Shown here one piece after another: positions 1-5,738 of a stretch of 6,149 bases of DNA (positions are counted from its first letter, which is position 1; the number at the start of each line of letters is the position of its first letter). Under the pieces are notes generated by a model. It saw only the letters and a program-made list of their open reading frames with translations, was not told the DNA's origin and ran no database searches. Position numbers and translations under genes: made by a program. Origin of the DNA: Desulfobulbus_C sp964551175 (lineage in GTDB: Bacteria > Desulfobacterota > Desulfobulbia > Desulfobulbales > Desulfobulbaceae); assembly GCA_964551175.1 (NCBI GenBank), contig CAZKBZ010000136.1, positions 1 through 6,149 of the forward strand. Direction: 5' to 3'.

Positions 1-2
1 CA

Positions 3-386
3 CTGGAAACTGAGATTTCTGAAAATGACAATATTATGGAAGGCCGCACTTCCGGACCCATGCTGCCGGTCTATTTTGATTTTGATTCTGCCGTAATTGA
101 GAGTGATCAGGTGGTGCGGATTGAGGGTAATGCTGATTTTTTAAAGGAGAATACTGCCATCAGGGTCCGTATTGAAGGAAACTGTGATCCTCGAGGCACC
201 AGGGAGTACAACCTTGCCCTGGGCGAGCGTCGGGCACTCAATGCCAAGAAGTATCTGATCAACCTTGGGGTTGATCCGGAACGGCTGTCCACTGTCAGCT
301 GGGGCGAGGAAAAGCTTTTGCTGTACGGTCATGATGAATTGTCCTGGGCCCAGAACCGGCGGGATGATTTTGTTATTGTAAAATAG
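3..386 (+). CDS. pal: Peptidoglycan-associated lipoprotein Pal, OmpA-like C-terminal domain (5' partial)
   Basis: This is the OmpA-like peptidoglycan-binding domain of Pal, the outer-membrane lipoprotein that ties the outer membrane to the cell wall and works with TolA/TolB. The reading frame is open to the left edge, so the signal peptide and lipobox lie outside the window. The ATG at 36 is an internal Met, because Pal carries a lipoprotein leader before this domain. Visible family features are the first beta strand (PVYFDFDS), the segment EGNCDPRGTREYN, the helix ALGERRALNAKKYL, then LSTVSWGEE and the terminal block GHDELSWAQNRRDDFVI. The Asp of CDPRGT and the Arg of NRRDDF are at the positions that contact diaminopimelate in this family. 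The usual GH(T/C)D is GNCD here, a variant I have seen in delta-type proteobacteria. It ends just before a strong terminator, so it is probably the last gene of an upstream tol-pal type operon. Family assignment is very secure; calling it Pal rather than another OmpA-like lipoprotein rests on the TREYN/GHDE.WA.NRR signature. Confidence 0.93.
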   Translation: METEISENDNIMEGRTSGPMLPVYFDFDSAVIESDQVVRIEGNADFLKENTAIRVRIEGNCDPRGTREYNLALGERRALNAKKYLINLGVDPERLSTVSWGEEKLLLYGHDELSWAQNRRDDFVIVK

Positions 387-402
387 AGGTTAGGAAAAAG
401 GA

Positions 403-472
403 AAAAGGGAAGAGGAAAGAGGGTCAGTGGCCGTTTCCAAATGACTACTGACCCTCTTTCCTCTTTTTCTTT
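403..472 (+). terminator. Strong intrinsic terminator, possibly bidirectional, after pal
   Basis: Arms 412-428 (gaggaaagagggtcagt) and 447-463 are perfect 17-bp inverted repeats around an 18-nt loop. A pyrimidine run follows directly (464-472, five T, C, three T). The stem can extend outward by A-T and G-T pairs to about 403/472. Seen from the minus strand, the sequence left of the stem is T-rich too, so termination in both directions is possible. It lies 26 bases after the pal stop codon. Confidence 0.85.
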
Positions 473-499
473 GAGTCTTTGTGTTGTTGCGGTTATATA
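471..499 (+). promoter_or_regulatory. Candidate sigma70 promoter for the skp operon
   Basis: TTGAGT at 471-476 and TATATA at 494-499 are separated by exactly 17 bases, each matching four of six consensus positions. The pair sits immediately downstream of the terminator and upstream of skp, where a promoter is expected. Transcription would start near 506 and give a leader of about 88 nt. Support is by eye only. The -35 box overlaps the terminator's T tract. Confidence 0.4.
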
Positions 500-508
500 G
501 AGTTTCAA

Positions 509-554
509 ATTCAGCCGGTTTGAAAGGCAGGTCAGCTGAATCGGGAATTTCCCG
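509..554 (+). promoter_or_regulatory. Leader inverted repeats upstream of skp
   Basis: Two small symmetrical elements lie between the candidate promoter and skp. One is a perfect 7-bp inverted repeat, attcagc (509-515) and gctgaat (535-541), with a 19-nt loop. The other is the palindrome cgggaatttcccg (542-554), with 6-bp arms around one central base. The first could form an RNA stem. The second is too tight for a good hairpin and looks more like a protein-binding site. I know of no regulator that matches either. Confidence 0.25.
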
Positions 555-593
555 TCAAGTGCATGTGAAGAAGAATACTGAAAGGAGTGAGTT

Positions 594-1127
594 GTGAACA
601 GGATTGTAAAAATAAGCAGTGTTACCGTTGTCTTTGTTTTTCTGATGGTTGCAGTTTTGAGCGGTGTTCCGGCCAGGGCTGCTGATACCAAGATTGCGGT
701 TATCAATATCAAGAAGGTGCTTGTTGAGTCGGAGGCCGGGAAGAAAGCCAAGGCAAAAGTGGAAAAGAGAATGGAAGAGCTCAAGGCCAGCTTTAAAAAG
801 GATGAAGACGCCCTGATCGCCCTGCAGAAGGAGATGGAGAAAAAATCTTCCGCCTGGAGTGATGAGAAGAAAAAGGAAAAGGCCAGGGAATTTCAGAAGA
901 AGCGTCTGGCTCTGGCTGAGAAGCAGGAAGATGCCAACCTGGAAATGAAACAGATGCAGGACAAGAACCTGACTCCGATCATGAAAAAACTGGAGACCAT
1001 TGTCACGGACGTAGCCAAGGCCAAGGGTTACTCCATTGTTCTGCCGCGTGAAGGTGTTCTCTACTTTGACAAGGCCGTGGATATAACCGCGGATACGACC
1101 AAGGCACTCAATGCCAAAATGAAATAG
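594..1127 (+). CDS. skp: Periplasmic chaperone Skp/OmpH
   Basis: This is the periplasmic holdase that binds unfolded outer-membrane proteins after Sec export and carries them toward the Bam machinery. The protein is 177 aa, close to the usual 160-180. Residues 1-29 are a Sec signal peptide: N-terminal Arg and Lys, a hydrophobic core around 8-24, and an ARA cleavage motif at 27-29 followed by AD. Next comes the family's first beta strand and helix (KIAVINIKKVL, from residue 33). A long Lys/Glu-rich amphipathic region at roughly 45-140 corresponds to the coiled-coil tentacles. The C-terminal strands include GYSIVLPREGVLYFD and a closing helix with DIT..T.ALN. The start is GTG, supported by aaaggag at 581-587 with a 6-base gap. 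In many Gram-negatives skp follows bamA; here it follows pal and precedes a Fe-S protein gene, so the context is not the classical one. It is probably transcribed from its own promoter. Family assignment is firm. Confidence 0.92.
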   Translation: MNRIVKISSVTVVFVFLMVAVLSGVPARAADTKIAVINIKKVLVESEAGKKAKAKVEKRMEELKASFKKDEDALIALQKEMEKKSSAWSDEKKKEKAREFQKKRLALAEKQEDANLEMKQMQDKNLTPIMKKLETIVTDVAKAKGYSIVLPREGVLYFDKAVDITADTTKALNAKMK

Positions 1128-1139
1128 GCGGATTGCCGG

Positions 1140-1958
1140 ATGACCCCGCATGATTTTTTAAAATATCTGCCTGCAACCAATTGCGGTGAGTGCGGATATC
1201 CGGCCTGCCTGGCCTTTGCCGTTGCAGTGACCAAGGGCGGTGTTTCTCCTGAACTCTGCCCTTATGTTGACAGCAAGAATCTGCCCGCAGACCTTGCTCC
1301 TCCTGAAAAAGGCGGAGGACTGGATGCTGTTGACCGTGGCCAGGAAGAGCGGGACATGGCCTTGGTGGCGCATCTCAAGTCCAAGGTCAAGGATCTTGAA
1401 TTCAAATCCCTTGCCAGACGTCTTGCCGCTGACTGGTCACCGGAAGACCCTGATGTACTCAGGTTTTCATTTCTTGGTCGTCCGGTTGAGCTTGGGCGGA
1501 ACTTTGTCTCCATGGGCGATGAAGAACTGGTAGATCCCAGGGACCAGATTCTGCTTTACAATTACGTTGCCTTTGGCGGAGGCAGAATCCCTGATGGAAC
1601 CTGGGTGGGCATGGAAAGCCTGCCCAATTCCATTTCTAAAGTCCGTACCCTTGCCACCTACTGTGAACTGCGGCTGGCAAAACGATTCAGCGGCCGTGCC
1701 GGAAAACTGGCAGAGCTTTGTACAATGATCGATGGAGTTTCAGGTCCTGCTGATCAGAGTGCAGACGTCGGCATGATTATCTCTGTTCTGCCCCATGTTC
1801 CCCTGTATCTTTTATTCTGGGATGAAGAGCCGGAAGACGGTTTTGAGGCCAAGGTCAAGGTGCTGTTTGACCATAATGTCATGGATTTTCTTGATCTGGA
1901 GTCTCTGGTGTTTGCCGCCGAGCGTATGGCTGACCGGCTTGCAGAGTTAGACAGCTGA
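1140..1958 (+). CDS. [4Fe-4S] domain plus DUF3786 protein, function unknown
   Basis: A 272-aa cytoplasmic protein with no signal peptide. The N-terminus (about 1-45) carries a four-cysteine cluster motif, C15-x2-C18-x4-C23-x16-C40, in the context TNCGECGYPAC...LCPY. This is the [4Fe-4S] domain also found in the CODH/acetyl-CoA synthase gamma subunit and RnfB-type proteins. A charged linker follows (about 60-90). The rest resembles DUF3786: DQILLYNYVAFGGG near 136-149, WVGMESLPNSISK near 156-168, and a C-terminal LPHVPLYLLFWDEE...FDHNVMDFLDLESL block. No catalytic motif is visible. DUF3786 proteins are uncharacterised; I associate them with strict anaerobes that carry corrinoid or CODH/ACS chemistry, so electron transfer or a C1/corrinoid accessory role is only inference. 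The ATG is preceded by a weak ggcgga (1127-1132). It lies 12 bases after skp, and its stop overlaps the hldA start (TGATG), so it is co-translated with envelope genes without an obvious functional link. Confidence 0.85.
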   Translation: MTPHDFLKYLPATNCGECGYPACLAFAVAVTKGGVSPELCPYVDSKNLPADLAPPEKGGGLDAVDRGQEERDMALVAHLKSKVKDLEFKSLARRLAADWSPEDPDVLRFSFLGRPVELGRNFVSMGDEELVDPRDQILLYNYVAFGGGRIPDGTWVGMESLPNSISKVRTLATYCELRLAKRFSGRAGKLAELCTMIDGVSGPADQSADVGMIISVLPHVPLYLLFWDEEPEDGFEAKVKVLFDHNVMDFLDLESLVFAAERMADRLAELDS

Positions 1959-2950
1959 TGGTTGCGGCGGAAAAACTGGAACAGGGGATTAACCGGTTTG
2001 CTGATACCCGGATACTTGTGATCGGTGATGTGATCGTCGATCAGTTCATCTGGGGATCGGTTTCCAGGATATCCCCCGAGGCACCGGTGCCGGTAGTCAA
2101 TGTTACCCGTGAGGAACTCCTTCTTGGCGGCAGTGCCAATGTATTGCGCAATATTATTTCCCTGGGTGGTTCCTGCTCTCTGTGCGGAATAATCGGCAGC
2201 GATGGCATGGGAGAGGAATTGCTTGCTCTTCTGCGCAGAATCGGAGCTCCGGTGGAAGGTCTGGTCAGGGGAAAGCGGCCCACCACATTGAAAACCCGAG
2301 TGGTTGCCCAGGGCCAGCAGGTGGTGCGTTATGACCGGGAAAGATCCGGTGCTCCGTCCCGGCAGACGCTGAAAAAGCTTGAGGACTATCTTGCTGCCAA
2401 TTTGCTCCATTTCGATGCAGTCATTGTCTCTGACTATTCAAAAGGAGTTGTCAATGAACAGCTGATGATCCGGTTGCACCAGCTTCTTGAACAGCTGCGC
2501 AGAGAAACCGGTCGTCCCATTCCCCTGGTCGTTGATCCCAAGCCCGCCAACCTGCACCGTTTTGTCGGTGCCACAGTGATTACGCCCAATAATTATGAGG
2601 CCGCTCTGATGAGTGGTATGGAAATAAATGATGAACAGGGGTTGCTTGCTGCAGCCCGTCATATCAGGGAAGAAATTGACTGCGGGAGTGTGTTGATCAC
2701 CCGGGGAGAGGCCGGCATGGCCCTGCTGCAGGGAGAAGAGGATTTTGTTACCATACCGACCATGGCCAAAGAAGTCTACGATGTGACCGGTGCCGGCGAC
2801 ACGGTTGCAGCAACGCTGGCCCTTGGTCTGGCAGCAGGATGTTCCATCAACGACGCCGCTGTGCTGGCCAATTATGCTGCCGGCATCGTGGTGGGTAAGG
2901 TGGGCACCGCCTCGTTAAGCCGGGAGGAACTGCTGGCTGCCCTTGGCTGA
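1958..2950 (+). CDS. hldA: D-glycero-beta-D-manno-heptose-7-phosphate kinase (HldA / HldE kinase domain)
   Basis: PfkB/ribokinase-family sugar kinase that phosphorylates heptose 7-phosphate at C1 with ATP, a cytoplasmic step toward ADP-heptose for LPS inner core. The protein is 330 aa and matches the N-terminal kinase half of bifunctional HldE (RfaE domain I). Seen in order: ILVIGDVIVDQFIWGSVSRISPEAPVPV (19-46), which carries the sugar-binding region; GGSANV (57-62); VVDPKP (191-196); TPNNYEA (209-215); and the PfkB signature DVTGAGDTV (275-283), with D281 the predicted catalytic base. The reading frame stops after ASLSREELLAALG, where HldE would continue into a nucleotidyltransferase domain. 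That domain (HldC) must therefore be encoded elsewhere. ATG 1958 overlaps the previous stop as TGATG and has no clear ribosome-binding site, which suggests translational coupling. Other PfkB kinases are conceivable, but the RISPEAPVPV and GGSANV pattern is typical of RfaE. Confidence 0.9.
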   Translation: MVAAEKLEQGINRFADTRILVIGDVIVDQFIWGSVSRISPEAPVPVVNVTREELLLGGSANVLRNIISLGGSCSLCGIIGSDGMGEELLALLRRIGAPVEGLVRGKRPTTLKTRVVAQGQQVVRYDRERSGAPSRQTLKKLEDYLAANLLHFDAVIVSDYSKGVVNEQLMIRLHQLLEQLRRETGRPIPLVVDPKPANLHRFVGATVITPNNYEAALMSGMEINDEQGLLAAARHIREEIDCGSVLITRGEAGMALLQGEEDFVTIPTMAKEVYDVTGAGDTVAATLALGLAAGCSINDAAVLANYAAGIVVGKVGTASLSREELLAALG

Positions 2951-2971
2951 TGACTTTTTGTTTTCCTTTGC

Positions 2972-2980
2972 TGTTATCAT
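2972..2980 (+). promoter_or_regulatory. Candidate extended -10 promoter for yicC-remA-gmk-rlmB
   Basis: TGTTATCAT combines a TGn extension with TATCAT, five of six matches to TATAAT. It lies in the 52-base T-rich gap between hldA and yicC. No good -35 box is visible. Transcription would begin near 2987, giving a short leader that still holds the ribosome-binding site gagaag (2992-2997). Readthrough from hldA could equally supply these genes, since no terminator separates them. Confidence 0.3.
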
Positions 2981-3002
2981 TTATTTTTCCTGAGAAGTAT
3001 CC

Positions 3003-3884
3003 ATGCGACCACGGAGTATGACCGGTTTTGGCCGGGGAGAGGCAAGTACAGCGGAGCAGACCTGGACCGTGGAAATACGTACGGTCAACCATCGTTTTCT
3101 TGAGCAGCGGGTGGTTCTGCCCCGTGCCTACACAGCCCTGGAGGAACGGGTAAAAAAGACTGTTGCCGCCTGCCAGGACCGGGGCCGGGTCGAGATCTGC
3201 CTGTCGTTTGCAGGTACTGGTTCAGGCAGTCCCCGTCTCATGGTGGATATGGATCTTGCCCGCCAGTACCATGATTGTCTGCAGCAGCTGACGCAAGAGT
3301 TTGCTCTTGCCGGATCTGTTCAGTTGACCGACATGTTGACCCAGCGCGATATGATCAGTCTGCAGGAGCAGAACCCGAATCTTGATAAGGAGTGGCCTCT
3401 GGTCAGGCAGGCGGTGGATGGTGCCCTTGCTGAATGTATCCATATGCGTGAGCAGGAAGGCCAGGCACTGAAAGAGGATCTGCTTGCACGTCTTGACCAT
3501 TTTGCCGCCATTGTAGACGAGATTGAAGCCGCTATTCCGCAGGTTCTGCTGCAACGCCAGCAAGAACTGAAAAACCGGGTTATGAAAATGCTGGAGGGTA
3601 TGGATTTAGACCCTGTGCGACTGACCCAGGAAACGGCCATCATGGCGGATAAGGCTGATGTTACCGAAGAAGTGGTCAGGCTGGCCAGTCATATCTCCCA
3701 GTTCCGTTCTTTCCTGAACAGTGATGAACCGGTCGGCCGTCGTCTGGATTTTCTGCTCCAGGAGTTTCTGCGCGAGGTCAATACCCTGTCCTCCAAGATC
3801 TCCAATGCTGCAATAGCCCATCTGGGTGTGGAGATGAAAAACGAGATTGAAAAGTTGCGTGAGCAGGTCCAGAATATCGAGTAA
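3003..3884 (+). CDS. yicC: YicC family endoribonuclease
   Basis: A 293-aa YicC/YloC protein, the usual length. The family was long of unknown function; E. coli YicC and B. subtilis YloC have been reported to act in RNA decay as endoribonucleases. The N-terminal YicC domain opens with the hallmark SMTGFGRGEA (5-14) and continues through VEIRTVNHRFLE (23-34). A central part has the conserved MREQEGQAL (148-156). The C-terminal DUF1732 domain has DKADVTEEVVRLASH (216-230), GRRLDFLLQEFLREVNTLSSK (245-265) and the terminal EIEKLREQVQNIE. The start at 3003 puts only four residues before SMTGFG, as expected, and gagaag lies 5 bases upstream. An aaggag overlaps the stop codon, and the RemA-like gene follows after 28 bases. 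The yicC-remA-gmk order is also known from Bacillus. One small deviation: the segment after NTLSSK reads ISNAAIAHLGVEMK, where homologues I recall have A.DAE....VV.LK. Confidence 0.94.
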   Translation: MRPRSMTGFGRGEASTAEQTWTVEIRTVNHRFLEQRVVLPRAYTALEERVKKTVAACQDRGRVEICLSFAGTGSGSPRLMVDMDLARQYHDCLQQLTQEFALAGSVQLTDMLTQRDMISLQEQNPNLDKEWPLVRQAVDGALAECIHMREQEGQALKEDLLARLDHFAAIVDEIEAAIPQVLLQRQQELKNRVMKMLEGMDLDPVRLTQETAIMADKADVTEEVVRLASHISQFRSFLNSDEPVGRRLDFLLQEFLREVNTLSSKISNAAIAHLGVEMKNEIEKLREQVQNIE

Positions 3885-3912
3885 GGAGAAGGGAACAGGA
3901 ATATTACTGACA

Positions 3913-4212
3913 ATGGACAACAGACTTATCAATGTCGGGTTCGGCAATGCCGTCAAGATCAGCCGTATTCTGGCTGTAGTCAATCCCGGTTCATCGCCGA
4001 TCAGAAAACTCAAAGACGAGGCCAGGCAGGAACGGAAACTGATCGATGTAACCGAAGGCCGCCGCACCCGTGCCATTATTATCCTTGATACCGGCCATCT
4101 TGTCCTCTCCTCGGTACAGCCGGAGACAATCAACCAACGGCTGGCAGCCCTGGATGAACACCGGAAAAATCCCGGCCATCTGCTCCACCCCCTGGAAATT
4201 GAAGATGACTGA
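3913..4212 (+). CDS. RemA-like DUF370 family protein (probable DNA-binding regulator)
   Basis: A 99-aa member of the DUF370 (RemA/YlzA) family. In Bacillus subtilis RemA forms ring-shaped oligomers that bind DNA and activate biofilm-matrix and osmoprotection genes; in Gram-negatives its role is unknown. The family pattern is clear: RLINVGFGNAV (4-14), R18, NPGSSPIRKL (24-33), LIDVTEGRRTRAIII (43-57) and LSSVQPETI (65-73). R18, P29 and R50/R51 are kept; from memory these include positions important for RemA function. ATG 3913 is chosen because family members begin two or three residues before the KLINxGFGN segment. The frame is open further upstream but lacks a sensible start. The best ribosome-binding site, aaggag at 3883-3888, is 24 bases away; a weaker agga lies at 3897-3900. 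The last 20 or so residues (ALDEHRKNPGHLLHPLEIEDD) extend past the family core. The 3' end overlaps gmk by 8 bases. Confidence 0.9.
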   Translation: MDNRLINVGFGNAVKISRILAVVNPGSSPIRKLKDEARQERKLIDVTEGRRTRAIIILDTGHLVLSSVQPETINQRLAALDEHRKNPGHLLHPLEIEDD

Positions 4213-4813
4213 GTCCATGCTGCTGGTTCTTTCCGCTCCTTCCGGTTGCGGTAAGACAACAATTGTAAACAGAGTCATGACTGAGCTGCCCGGTCTGGTC
4301 TTCTCTGTTTCCCATACCACCCGCAGGCCGCGGACTGGTGAAAAGGATGGGTGTGACTATCACTTTGTCAGTCGCGAACAGTTCAAAGAGATCCGTGATC
4401 AGCAGCCCAGCGGTTTTCTGGAATGGGCAGAGGTGCATGGAAATCTGTATGGAACGTCCAGGCAGGATGTCGAAGCCAGGTTGGCCCAGGGGCTGGACGT
4501 AATCCTTGACATTGATATTCAGGGTGCTGAGCAGATTCGTAAGAATGAAAAACCGGTAACGGTCTTTATCGTACCACCCTCCCTGTCTGAACTGGAACGA
4601 CGTCTGCGCGGCCGGGGCACTGAAAGCGATGAGAGTGTGGCTGTACGTCTTGCCAATGCAAAACAGGAGATGCAGGCTGCTGCCGACTATACCTACCTGA
4701 TTGTCAATGATCAGCTTGATGAGGCGGTCAGGGTATTGCAGTCTGTTATTATTGCTGAACGCTGCCGCAGAAGACGTGCACCGGATGGTAAGCCGCTGCA
4801 TGTCTTGCTCTGA
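4205..4813 (+). CDS. gmk: Guanylate kinase
   Basis: Essential cytoplasmic enzyme that converts GMP (and dGMP) plus ATP to GDP plus ADP. The 202-aa length is typical. Walker A is APSGCGKTT (11-19). The GMP-binding domain shows SVSHTTRRPRTGEKDGCDYHF (34-54) with S36, R40, R43 and Y52, then FLEWAEVHGNLYGTS (71-85) with E73 and Y82. DVILDIDIQGA (98-108) holds the D102-x-D104-x-x-G107 motif. RRLRGRGTESDE corresponds to the lid, and AADYTYLIVND is the conserved C-terminal strand. ATG 4205 is preferred: tgga at 4193-4196 gives an 8-base spacing, and the start overlaps the remA stop. ATG 4217, four residues in, is possible and would leave MLLVLSAPSG. The frame extends further upstream through the RemA-like gene, but that part is not guanylate kinase. 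The stop overlaps the next ATG as TGATG. In many genomes rpoZ follows gmk; here it does not. Confidence 0.96.
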   Translation: MTESMLLVLSAPSGCGKTTIVNRVMTELPGLVFSVSHTTRRPRTGEKDGCDYHFVSREQFKEIRDQQPSGFLEWAEVHGNLYGTSRQDVEARLAQGLDVILDIDIQGAEQIRKNEKPVTVFIVPPSLSELERRLRGRGTESDESVAVRLANAKQEMQAAADYTYLIVNDQLDEAVRVLQSVIIAERCRRRRAPDGKPLHVLL

Positions 4814-5631
4814 TGCTGCAACGGGGGCAGGGCGTAATGGCGAAACAGAACAGGCCCGGTAAAGGGTACGGTAAAACGGTCATGTCCGGTCAACCAGCCA
4901 AAGATGAGTTGCTCTGGGGGATAAACACGGTTCAGGAGACTCTGCTCAGCAGTCCTGGCAGTATCAGTGAGATCCTGGTTCAGAAGGGAAAAGGTGGACC
5001 CAAGCTTCAGGCAATTATTGATGCTGCCCGGCAGGCAGAGGTCAGGGTTCGTTTTGTGGAAGCCGAGCGCATGGGAGTACCCCGGGGGAGCAGACACCAG
5101 GGAGTTGTTGCCCGCCGGACCGAGGCAAGTTTTGTTTCCCTGGAAGAACTCATAGAGCAGGCATCGGCAGGAGCCGGCCGGATTCTGATCCTTGACTCCA
5201 TCCAGGATCCCCGTAACCTTGGTTCCATTCTCCGTTCAGCCCTTGCAGCCGGTTTTTCTTCCGTCATCCTCACCCGCGAGCGCAGTGCGCCTTTGACCGG
5301 TACCGTGGCCCGGACATCAGCCGGGGCCATATCCCACCTGCAGATAGCACAGGTCGTCAATCTCTCCGTAACCTTGAAGCTTCTCAAGGAGCATGGGTTC
5401 TGGATATATGGTGCTGTGGTTGATCGTGACGGGGAGTCAATCTACAGGACGGATTTCAGCGGCAGAGTCGGTCTGGTCATCGGCAGCGAGGGGAAGGGGA
5501 TTCGCCCCCTGGTGAAAAAACAGTGCGACCACCTGGTTACCATCCCCATGGACACGGATTTTGATTCTCTTAATGCCTCGGTAGCCGCGGCACTGATCAT
5601 GTTTGAAGTGGTCCGCCAGGACAGGCTGTGA
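4813..5631 (+). CDS. rlmB: 23S rRNA 2'-O-methyltransferase, TrmH/SpoU family (RlmB-like)
   Basis: SPOUT-class methyltransferase. RlmB methylates the 2'-OH of G2251 in 23S rRNA using S-adenosylmethionine. The protein is 272 aa from ATG 4813. A basic tail (1-30) is followed by the small substrate-binding domain beginning LLWGINTVQETL (33-44) and closing with RHQGVVA (94-100). The trefoil-knot catalytic domain has motif 1 LDSIQDPRNLGSILRSA (127-143; N135, R141), motif 2 LVIGSEGKGI (221-230; E226) and motif 3 IPMDTDFDSLNASVA (245-258; S252, N254). The start is uncertain. ATG 4813 overlaps the gmk stop (TGATG) without a ribosome-binding site; ATG 4837 (264 aa, MAKQNRP) follows a G-rich ggggg.aggg; ATG 4882 gives 249 aa, nearest E. 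coli RlmB. All leave the functional domains intact. The family is certain; RlmB over another TrmH paralogue is likely from the two-domain layout. Confidence 0.9.
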   Translation: MLQRGQGVMAKQNRPGKGYGKTVMSGQPAKDELLWGINTVQETLLSSPGSISEILVQKGKGGPKLQAIIDAARQAEVRVRFVEAERMGVPRGSRHQGVVARRTEASFVSLEELIEQASAGAGRILILDSIQDPRNLGSILRSALAAGFSSVILTRERSAPLTGTVARTSAGAISHLQIAQVVNLSVTLKLLKEHGFWIYGAVVDRDGESIYRTDFSGRVGLVIGSEGKGIRPLVKKQCDHLVTIPMDTDFDSLNASVAAALIMFEVVRQDRL

Positions 5632-5738
5632 TGGATTTGCCCGATCACCATCGCCTTTTCCATTGCAACCGCTGCAACCACCCCTGTTGGGAGCAATCCC
5701 GGCCAGCATTGCCTTTTCTGTCAGAAAGTCAGAAATAG
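5631..5738 (+). CDS. Possible 35-aa Cys-rich ORF coupled to rlmB (low confidence, may be a frameshifted fragment)
   Basis: ATG 5631 overlaps the rlmB stop as TGATG, the same junction used twice earlier in the window. The peptide begins MDLPDHHRLFHCNRCNH and has C12-x2-C15-x3-C19, the look of a zinc-knuckle half-site, then ends after ALPFLSESQK. I recognise no family. A single zinc half-site in 35 residues is unlikely to be a complete protein. One frame over, HCLFC (5707-5721) would supply a second Cys pair, so this may be a zinc-ribbon protein broken by a frameshift. Against reality: all three forward frames are open across about 5640-5735, so the open frame is weak evidence. Confidence 0.25.
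   Translation: MDLPDHHRLFHCNRCNHPCWEQSRPALPFLSESQK

Noticed and set aside
36..386. ATG 36 as the start of a complete 116-aa OmpA-domain protein
   Set aside because: The frame is open to the left edge, and a Pal protein needs an N-terminal lipoprotein leader, so the gene almost certainly begins before the window.
555..1151. 198-aa minus-strand frame opposite skp
   Set aside because: It mirrors the Lys/Glu-rich skp coding sequence as Leu/Phe-rich residues, has no family resemblance, and skp itself is well supported.
3847..3912. 22-residue N-terminal extension of the RemA-like protein
   Set aside because: It is the yicC 3' end and spacer in another frame; the family begins directly before the RLINVGFGN segment.
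4070..4204. 45-residue N-terminal extension of guanylate kinase
   Set aside because: This part is the RemA-like gene read in another frame; guanylate kinases start a few residues before the P-loop.
3606..4262. 218-aa minus-strand frame across yicC, the RemA-like gene and gmk
   Set aside because: It is antisense to three confidently identified genes, rich in Arg and Ser, and without recognisable motifs.
4130..4801. 223-aa minus-strand frame opposite gmk
   Set aside because: Antisense shadow of a clear guanylate kinase, with no domain signature.
5437..5709. Overlapping minus-strand frames near the rlmB end
   Set aside because: They are antisense to RlmB motifs 2 and 3 and show no family features; the Gly/Cys-rich stretch reflects the complement of the Cys-rich plus-strand sequence.
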